Shown: positions 6,498-10,946 of the stretch, piece after piece
Position numbering within the stretch: position 1 is the first letter of the stretch
How the letters are laid out: every line of letters begins with the position of its first letter
Assembly (NCBI GenBank): GCA_039930945.1
Contig: JBDTSW010000076.1
Location: 1-10,946, forward strand
Reading direction: 5' to 3'
Source: JBDTSW01 sp039930945
GTDB taxonomy: Bacteria; Actinomycetota; Thermoleophilia; Solirubrobacterales; 70-9
DNA: 10,946 nt
Program-made: the position numbers and the translations under genes
The notes under the pieces: model-generated
What the model was told of the DNA's origin: nothing
The model's database searches: none
What the model saw: the letters and a program-made list of their open reading frames with translations, nothing else

Positions 6498-6703
6498 TCC
6501 CTCCGTGTTTCCCCCGTGCGGGGGAGGCGAACTCTCAGGGCATGGGGATCATGGACCATCACCGCGGTGGAACTTATCCCGACCGGGAGCGCCGGTGCAA
6601 TGGGCACCCGACACATACTTAAGCGCGCATAAATGTAGGATCCGCCCATAAGACCCGCCGGCGCTCGGAGTTTGCTGGTAATCCCGAGAAGGGGACGTGT
6701 CGC
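6498..6703. promoter_or_regulatory. Divergent control region between amt operon and PucR-type regulator
   Basis: This is the longest gene-free stretch in the window (206 bases). It holds a perfect 10-base palindrome CACCGCGGTG (6560-6569), an inverted repeat GGTGC-N5-GCACC (6594-6608), a hairpin CCCCCGTGCGGGGG (6511-6524) just upstream of the amt ribosome binding site, and an AT-rich patch (about 6611-6650). The patch contains TAGGAT (6636-6641), which fits the TANNNT actinobacterial -10 pattern on the plus strand. On the minus strand TAAGTT (6577 to 6572) also fits TANNNT. I could not assign a -35 to either. The region must contain both divergent promoters and probably the operator of the regulator. 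Confidence 0.6.
6499..6504 (-). promoter_or_regulatory. Ribosome binding site of amt
   Basis: The minus strand reads GGAGGG, then A, then GTGCCGGTG. Only the second GTG (6489-6491) is at a normal distance (7 bases), so this site argues for a start two codons inside the longest frame. Confidence 0.55.
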
Positions 6704-8509
6704 TTGAGTGTGAACGAGGTTTCGGAGACGGTCGACGCACGAGGGCGCGGGCGGCTGGAAAACGAAACCCTCTATGCGGTCATCAAGACGGTCTCCTCCT
6801 CGCTCGATCTCGACCGTGTGCTGCGGGGCATTGTCGACATCGCCACGGAGGCGACCGACTGCCACGCCTGTTTCATCTACTTCGTCGAGTCCGAGCGGCT
6901 GGTGCTGCGGGCGGCCTCGCCCCGATACTCAGACCTGGTGCGCGGGCTCGATCTGGGCGTCGACGAGGGCCTCGCCGGGTGGGTGGCGCGCACCAAGACC
7001 CCCGAGTTCATCCGCGACAACGCGATGGCGGATCCGCGGATGAAGTTCGTGCCCGAGCTGGAGGAGGAACGCTTCCAGTCGATGGTCGCCGTGCCCATCC
7101 TGGCCAAGGCCGGCGACGTGATCGGGGTGGTCGTCCTGCACACCGAGGCACCGCGCGAGTTCGACGACGACGTGCTCAACTTCCTCGTCCACACCGCCTC
7201 GTTGGTGGCGGGGGCGATCGAGAACGCCCAGCTCTACGAGGAGACCAGCAGGCGGGTTGAGGCGCTGACCACGCTGGCGGAGCTGAGCCAGGCGCTGGCG
7301 GCGGTGACCCTGCGTGAGGACCTCTACGACGCGGTGGCCCGGGGTGCCCGCAAGCTGCTTCGCGCCGACGCCTGCCAGATCTATCGGCTCGACGTGGAGG
7401 CAGACGAGCTGGCGGTCGTCGCCTCCGACCCCGAGGACACACCGGTGCCGAGCCCGCGTCCCGGCGGGAGCGGCGCCGTGTTCGACCTGATGCGCCGGGC
7501 CGGTGCGGGCGGTCGCGCCGAACGGCGGATGATCGCCGGCGCCCTGTGGCCCGACCTCGACCAGGACTCGTTGCTCGTCGCCCCGCTGGTGGCGCGCGAC
7601 GAGCAGCTTGGGATGCTCTGCTGTCTGGCGGAGGACAGGCAGTTCACCGAGGAGGACGCGGAGCTGCTCGGCGCCGTGGCCAACCAGACCGCCGTGGGAC
7701 TGAAGAAGGCCGCGCTGATCGAGCGACTGACGGCGGAGAACATCGTCAAGGACATGTTCGACGCCTTGGCCGCGGGATCGGTGGAAACGGCGGAATCGAA
7801 GGCCGGCGAGGCCCGCTGCGACCTCACCCGGCCGCACCTCTTCCTGCATCTCGAGCGCGCCCCCCAGGCGGGCGATGCCGCGCTGGCCTGGCCCGAGTTG
7901 GCCGCCCGCCTCGAGGCGCGGCTGCGACGGCTGTATCCGCGGGCGTTCTTCGACTCCCGCCACGATCGGGTGCGGGTGCTGGCACCGCTGCCGAACGGGC
8001 AGGAGTCCGCGGTCGAGCAGCTACGGGCGGCCTGCGAGCCACTGGGCCGCGAGGAGGGCCTGGTGGTGGGATTGAGCGACGTGGACCGGGGCGCGGCGCC
8101 CGCCCGCCGGCGGATGCGCGAGGCCGCCGACGCCGCTCGCATCGGCCGATCGCTCGAGGCTGAGGGCGGGGCGGTTTCCTACGAGCAGCTCGGCGCCTAC
8201 CGCTATCTCGTGCACCTCGAGCCCGACGAGGTGCCGCATGACCGCTACGGCCAGTCGGTGGCGAAGCTCGGCGAGTACGACCGCCGGCGCGGGGCCCGGC
8301 TCGTCGAGACGCTCGAGCGGTTCCTCGCCGATCGCGGCAGCGTAGCGGCCAGCGCCCGGGTTCTGTACGTGCATCCGAACACCGTGCGACAGCGCCTCGA
8401 GCGGATCGAGCGAGTCGCCGACCTGGACCTACCGAACGAGGACCTGCTCTCCCTGGAGCTGGCGCTGAAGCTCGCCAGGCTTCATCGTGTGCGCGCCGAG
8501 AACGACTAA
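6704..8509 (+). CDS. Two-GAF-domain PucR-type transcriptional regulator
   Basis: This 601-aa cytoplasmic regulator has two tandem GAF-like sensor domains (about residues 20-180 and 190-340), a middle CdaR/GGDEF-like region (about 355-510) and a C-terminal PucR-type helix-turn-helix (about 528-592). The last reads LADRGSVAASARVLYVHPNT followed by VRQRLERIE, the family's typical recognition helix. The first GAF keeps the GLAGWVARTKTPEFIRDN and VAVPILAKAGDVIGVVVLHT segments expected of a ligand-binding GAF; its ligand is unknown. Lying divergent to amt-glnT-glxBCD, it is the likely local regulator of that cluster and of itself, by inference from layout. The TTG start at 6704 has AAGGGG nine bases upstream; a GTG at 6710 is the alternative but is 15 bases away. 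It ends 22 bases from a convergent gene. Confidence 0.9.
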   Translation: MSVNEVSETVDARGRGRLENETLYAVIKTVSSSLDLDRVLRGIVDIATEATDCHACFIYFVESERLVLRAASPRYSDLVRGLDLGVDEGLAGWVARTKTPEFIRDNAMADPRMKFVPELEEERFQSMVAVPILAKAGDVIGVVVLHTEAPREFDDDVLNFLVHTASLVAGAIENAQLYEETSRRVEALTTLAELSQALAAVTLREDLYDAVARGARKLLRADACQIYRLDVEADELAVVASDPEDTPVPSPRPGGSGAVFDLMRRAGAGGRAERRMIAGALWPDLDQDSLLVAPLVARDEQLGMLCCLAEDRQFTEEDAELLGAVANQTAVGLKKAALIERLTAENIVKDMFDALAAGSVETAESKAGEARCDLTRPHLFLHLERAPQAGDAALAWPELAARLEARLRRLYPRAFFDSRHDRVRVLAPLPNGQESAVEQLRAACEPLGREEGLVVGLSDVDRGAAPARRRMREAADAARIGRSLEAEGGAVSYEQLGAYRYLVHLEPDEVPHDRYGQSVAKLGEYDRRRGARLVETLERFLADRGSVAASARVLYVHPNTVRQRLERIERVADLDLPNEDLLSLELALKLARLHRVRAEND

Positions 8510-8520
8510 CCCGTCCGGGT
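8509..8520. terminator. Weak hairpin between convergent genes
   Basis: ACCCG-TC-CGGGT forms a short inverted repeat at the regulator's stop codon, in the 22-base gap before the stop of the convergent 71-aa gene. There is no T-run on either side, so a terminator role is only suggested by position. Confidence 0.2.
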
Positions 8521-8531
8521 GGCGGATGACG

Positions 8532-8747
8532 CTAGGCGGCCCGGCGGGTGCGCCGGACCGCCAGCCAGATCCAGAAGATCGCGAAGCCAACGACGTTCAG
8601 CAGGAAGACGAACATGACCCACCACGCCTTGTAGAGGAACTGCAGCTCCTTCTCCCGCCACATCTCGTACCCGGTCAGGTAACACATGACCAGCAGGGTG
8701 ACCACCAAGACCGGGGGCGCCTGTCCTGTGAGCACGAAGAGGATCAT
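8532..8747 (-). CDS. 71-aa two-helix membrane protein, PLDc_N-like
   Basis: The protein has two hydrophobic helices (about residues 10-27 and 41-64) separated by a charged loop YEMWREKELQFLYK, and it ends in a basic tail RRTRRAA. The second helix pattern, KAWWVMFVFLLNVVGFAIFW, resembles the PLDc_N (cardiolipin synthase N-terminal) hairpin found alone in many small actinobacterial proteins, with Asn where that family usually has Pro; this is a resemblance only. The frame stays open upstream to 8972, but that part is arginine-rich shadow of the GntR gene, so the ATG at 8745-8747 is chosen. No clear ribosome binding site precedes it. It is convergent with the PucR-type regulator and divergent from the GntR gene 98 bases away. 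Function unknown. Confidence 0.65.
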   Translation of the reverse strand: MILFVLTGQAPPVLVVTLLVMCYLTGYEMWREKELQFLYKAWWVMFVFLLNVVGFAIFWIWLAVRRTRRAA

Positions 8748-8833
8748 GGCCGCGGCGATCCTACAGCGGCAACCCTCGAGTGACCGGGCAGCGATCGCGT
8801 TCCTCTGATCCGGCCGGGGACTGAGCGGCCCTC

Positions 8834-8839
8834 TACGCT
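8834..8839 (+). promoter_or_regulatory. Possible -10 box for a leaderless GntR transcript
   Basis: TACGCT fits the TANNNT pattern and ends six bases before the GTG start of the GntR gene. No Shine-Dalgarno sequence is present. The spacing would place the transcription start at the start codon itself. No convincing -35 is seen. Confidence 0.35.
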
Positions 8840-8845
8840 CGCAGC

Positions 8846-9601
8846 GTGTCCAGACCCTCCCTGGTCGACGCAACCGAGACCGCGCTGCGCGAGCGACTGG
8901 CGCCGGGCCGCGCCCGCCTGGGCGACCGGCTACCTCCCGAGAAGGAGCTGGCCGAGACGCTCGGAGTCTCACGGGGAACGCTGCGACTGGCGCTCGAGCG
9001 CCTGGAGAGCAACGGCGAGATCATCCGCAGGCAGGGCAGCGGCACCTTCGTCGGCCGGGTGGCGCTGGGTGCCGCCTTCAGCGAAGGGCTCGAGGTGCTC
9101 GAGTCCTATGCGTCACTGGCACGACGGCAGGGCAAGCGGCTTGCGGTTCGCAACCTGCAGGTCGAGCAGGCGCGGACCCCGGGGTACGTGACCGACGCCC
9201 TGGGGATGCGGAGGGGCGCGAGGGCGCCGCTGATCCAGCGGACGCTGCTCGTCGACGGAGCGGTGGCCGCCCATATGCGCGACATCGTCCATCCCGACAT
9301 CGGGCTGCCGGCGCCGGAGAAGCTTCGGGCGGCGCTGGCGTCAGGGGAGATGGTGCTCGACGTCCTGATCGAGCGGGGCGTCCCGCTCGCGTTCGCGAGG
9401 ACGCAGGTGCGTCCGCGACTGGTGGAGCCGGGCAGCCGGCTGGGCGAGGCGATGGGCACCACGCGCGTCACCGCCGCCCTCGAGCTGGTCGAGGTGATGC
9501 ACCTCGCCGGCGGCGAGGCCGCTCAGTACTCGATCAGCGTCTTCGCGCCCGGCTCGGTCGACCTGCACGTGATCAGAGGACTCGAGCCCAGCAAGCGCTG
9601 A
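8846..9601 (+). CDS. GntR/HutC-family transcriptional regulator with UTRA domain
   Basis: This 251-aa protein has an N-terminal winged helix (residues about 5-70). It contains GDRLPPEKELAETLGVSRGT, the classic GntR pattern, followed by the wing IIRRQGSGTFVG. A C-terminal UTRA-type ligand-binding domain follows (about 95-245), with the usual arginine-containing strands (LIQRTLLVDGAVAAHMRDIV) and a closing QYSISVFAPGSVDLHVIRG. Such regulators are cytoplasmic dimers that leave DNA when a small metabolite binds; the ligand here is unknown. The GTG start puts the winged helix at its normal distance from the N-terminus, and no upstream extension is needed. It has no ribosome binding site and may be leaderless. 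Its target is not obvious: the only divergent neighbour is the 71-aa membrane protein. No autorepressor operator was picked out. Confidence 0.9.
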   Translation: MSRPSLVDATETALRERLAPGRARLGDRLPPEKELAETLGVSRGTLRLALERLESNGEIIRRQGSGTFVGRVALGAAFSEGLEVLESYASLARRQGKRLAVRNLQVEQARTPGYVTDALGMRRGARAPLIQRTLLVDGAVAAHMRDIVHPDIGLPAPEKLRAALASGEMVLDVLIERGVPLAFARTQVRPRLVEPGSRLGEAMGTTRVTAALELVEVMHLAGGEAAQYSISVFAPGSVDLHVIRGLEPSKR

Positions 9602-9659
9602 CCAGGGGCCGGCTTGATCGTCGCGGCGCTCTCCACCCGCCGGCTCTTGCTGGAAGCGC

Positions 9660-9674
9660 GTCGCCGACGGCGAC
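9660..9674. terminator. Hairpin between convergent GntR and GerW-like genes
   Basis: GTCGCC-GAC-GGCGAC is a perfect 6-base-pair stem with a 3-base loop in the 79-base gap between two convergent stops. It could serve both directions. It lacks a T-run, as is common for actinobacterial terminators, so the role is inferred. Confidence 0.35.
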
Positions 9675-9680
9675 CTCAGG

Positions 9681-10013
9681 TCAGCGTCGACGACGGGCGA
9701 TCGAGCGCACCACGAGCAGAGCCGCCAGGGCGAGGAGCTGGCCGCCAAGGATCATCCGACTGAGGTCCACGGCCGGTTCCCAGCTCACCTGCTCGCCCCG
9801 GACCACATAGGCACCAACCGGCCTGGCGCGCAGACCGAATCCGCCACCGCCGCCCGCCCGCCCGTCTCCCTCGTCGCCGCCACCTCCGCCGCCGCCGCCC
9901 TGTACCGAGGCAGCGGGGATGACGACGACGCCGTTGCGCTCATACGGCTCGCCGTAGACGCGCTTGACGCTGATCGCATCGCGGGCAACCGAGATCGTCT
10001 CCATGAAGTCCAT
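9681..10013 (-). CDS. GerW/YtfJ-family protein with C-terminal membrane anchor
   Basis: This 110-aa protein matches the GerW (YtfJ) pattern: VKRVYGEPYERNGVVVIPAA, a glycine-rich loop of about 25 residues (38-60), then GFGLRARPVGAYVVRGEQVS. In Bacillus the family is linked to spore germination; in non-sporulating actinobacteria its role is unknown. Unlike the plain Bacillus type, this one ends with a membrane helix (about 86-104) and a basic RSIARRRR tail, so it should be a tail-anchored protein. The ATG at 10011-10013 is preceded by a GAGGAG site with a 5-base spacer. The frame remains open to 10337, but that part is a shadow of intergenic DNA and the cyclase gene. It is convergent with the GntR gene and divergent from the cyclase. 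Confidence 0.82.
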   Translation of the reverse strand: MDFMETISVARDAISVKRVYGEPYERNGVVVIPAASVQGGGGGGGGDEGDGRAGGGGGFGLRARPVGAYVVRGEQVSWEPAVDLSRMILGGQLLALAALLVVRSIARRRR

Positions 10014-10121
10014 CGCTCCTCCTCGCTTCGTGTGCCGGAGAACCGGAGTGTGACGAGGCGGCTCTGAGTGACGCGCTCTCGATGCGCGGCGCCTATCGGG
10101 GAGCTTGCCACGAGCGCGGCA

Positions 10122-10127
10122 TACACT
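10122..10127 (+). promoter_or_regulatory. Possible -10 box of the cyclase gene
   Basis: TACACT fits TANNNT and lies 26 bases before the GTG start of the cyclase, in the 140-base spacer shared with the divergent GerW-like gene. No -35 at a proper distance was found. Confidence 0.3.
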
Positions 10128-10153
10128 CCCAGCGCCACCAACCCCGGCCCACC

Positions 10154-10946
10154 GTGTCCGAGATCCTCCCCATCCTCCTGGTCGTCGCGAGCGTGGCTCT
10201 GATCGCCGTCGGCTTTCTCTGGCAGAGGGAGCGGCGCCACGCCGGGCGCCTGGAGCGCGAGCTCGCGGACGAGCGCGCGAAGCGGCGGGGCCTGGCGCCG
10301 TTGCCGCCCTTGAAGACGGTGCTTCAGGCCGCGACACGAGTCAGGGAGGAAGGTCTCGGCGAGGTGCTTCGGAGCTCGTTCGAGGAGCTCGCGGGCTGGG
10401 CCGAGGAGGCCGATCCCGAGCTGCGCCGGCTCGCTGCGCGCGACGGCACCCTGACGATCCTCTTCTCGGACATCGAGGACTCGACTGCGCTCAACGAACA
10501 GCTTGGCGACAGGTCCTGGCTGAAGGTCCTCGGCGCCCACGACAAGATCGTTCGCGAATGCGCCGGCCGGCACGGCGGAAACGTCGTCAAGTCGCAGGGC
10601 GACGGGTTCATGATCGCCTTCGCCAGCGCCGAGGGCGCGGTCCGCTCGGCGATCGAGATCCAGCGCGCGCTCGTCTCCGGGCCTCGCCGCCTCCGCCGCA
10701 CGCCGATCGCCGTCCGGATCGGCGTCCACACGGGCCCGGCGCTGGAGAAGGGGGGCGATCTCTTCGGTCGCAACGTCGCGCTCGCGGCGCGGGTCGCCGA
10801 CCAGGCGCGCGGTGGCGAGATCCTGGTCACCGCCGAGGTCAGCGAGGCGGCCGTCGAGGCCGATGATCTCGTCTTTGCCGACCCCCGCGAGGTCGAGCTC
10901 AAGGGCCTCCCCGGCAGCCACAGGCTGGTCGCGGTCGGGTGGCAGG
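10154..10946 (+). CDS. Class III adenylate/guanylate cyclase, membrane-anchored (cut by right edge)
   Basis: At least 264 codons are visible with no stop before the window edge. The protein begins with one membrane helix (about residues 4-23, EILPILLVVASVALIAVGF), then a charged linker and a class III catalytic domain from about residue 98. Catalytic residues are intact. The metal-binding Asp106 is in LFSDIEDST, with Lys146 and the second metal Asp150 in VKSQGDGFMIAF. Asp202 is in GGDLFGRN, Asn207 is the transition-state Asn, and Arg213 is in AARVADQA. The Lys/Asp pair favours ATP and cAMP production. The sequence reaches VELKGLPGSHRLVAVGW, close to the usual domain end, so the missing part is probably short unless another domain follows. 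The GTG start has no ribosome binding site; it is chosen because the helix begins just after it. The gene is divergent from the GerW-like gene. Confidence 0.88.
   Translation, partial: MSEILPILLVVASVALIAVGFLWQRERRHAGRLERELADERAKRRGLAPLPPLKTVLQAATRVREEGLGEVLRSSFEELAGWAEEADPELRRLAARDGTLTILFSDIEDSTALNEQLGDRSWLKVLGAHDKIVRECAGRHGGNVVKSQGDGFMIAFASAEGAVRSAIEIQRALVSGPRRLRRTPIAVRIGVHTGPALEKGGDLFGRNVALAARVADQARGGEILVTAEVSEAAVEADDLVFADPREVELKGLPGSHRLVAVGWQ

Noticed and set aside
6498..6703. GlnR-type box or sigma-54 promoter upstream of amt
   Set aside because: No convincing GTNAC-N6-GAAAC pair and no TGGCAC-N5-TTGC match on either strand by eye.
9870..9901. GCC-rich tandem pattern as a DNA repeat
   Set aside because: It is the coding sequence of the glycine-rich loop normal for GerW proteins.
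10105..10110. TTGCCA as a -35 box for the cyclase promoter
   Set aside because: The spacer to TACACT is only 11 bases, too short for a standard promoter.
9785..10921. 378-codon minus-strand frame and 10105-10866 plus-strand frame overlapping the cyclase
   Set aside because: Both are low-quality shadows; only the frame starting at 10154 contains intact cyclase catalytic motifs.

Overview
The window is very GC-rich, with GTG and TTG starts, tight 4-base stop/start overlaps and one probable leaderless gene. This suggests a high-GC actinobacterium. A Thermoleophilia (Solirubrobacterales/Gaiellales-like) host is my best guess, but no 16S or other marker is present to confirm it. Positions 1-6497 hold a minus-strand nitrogen-assimilation cluster, positions 6498-6703 its divergent control region, 6704-8509 a divergent regulator, and 8510-10946 four apparently unrelated genes.

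In transcription order (right to left) the minus-strand cluster is: ammonium transporter amt; a 117-aa single-pass membrane protein; a 50-aa single-pass membrane protein; a PepSY-like membrane-anchored protein; a class I glutamine amidotransferase; a type III glutamine synthetase (GlnT type); and a split glutamate-synthase-like set GlxB (class II amidotransferase), GlxC (GXGXG domain) and GlxD (FMN synthase subunit, cut by the left edge). Spacings are mostly 30 bases or less, with ATGA and GTGA overlaps, so it reads as one operon, possibly with an extra promoter before glnT. The plausible logic is that ammonium (or a small amine) enters through Amt, is ligated to glutamate by GlnT, and the amide nitrogen is passed on by the GlxBCD complex. 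A free-standing amidotransferase may hydrolyse glutamine or a gamma-glutamylamide. No PII (GlnK/GlnB) gene is seen beside amt; two small membrane proteins sit there instead.

The divergent gene at 6704-8509 encodes a two-GAF, PucR-type helix-turn-helix regulator and is the obvious candidate to control the cluster from the shared 206-base spacer, which contains several inverted repeats and an AT-rich patch.

From 8510 to 10946 lie a 71-aa two-helix membrane protein (minus strand), a GntR/HutC-type regulator with a UTRA domain (plus strand, probably leaderless), a GerW/YtfJ-family protein with a C-terminal membrane anchor (minus strand), and, divergent from it, a membrane-anchored class III nucleotide cyclase running off the right edge. 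No tRNA, rRNA, CRISPR array, insertion sequence or phage gene was recognised. No stretch longer than about 210 bases lacks a gene.
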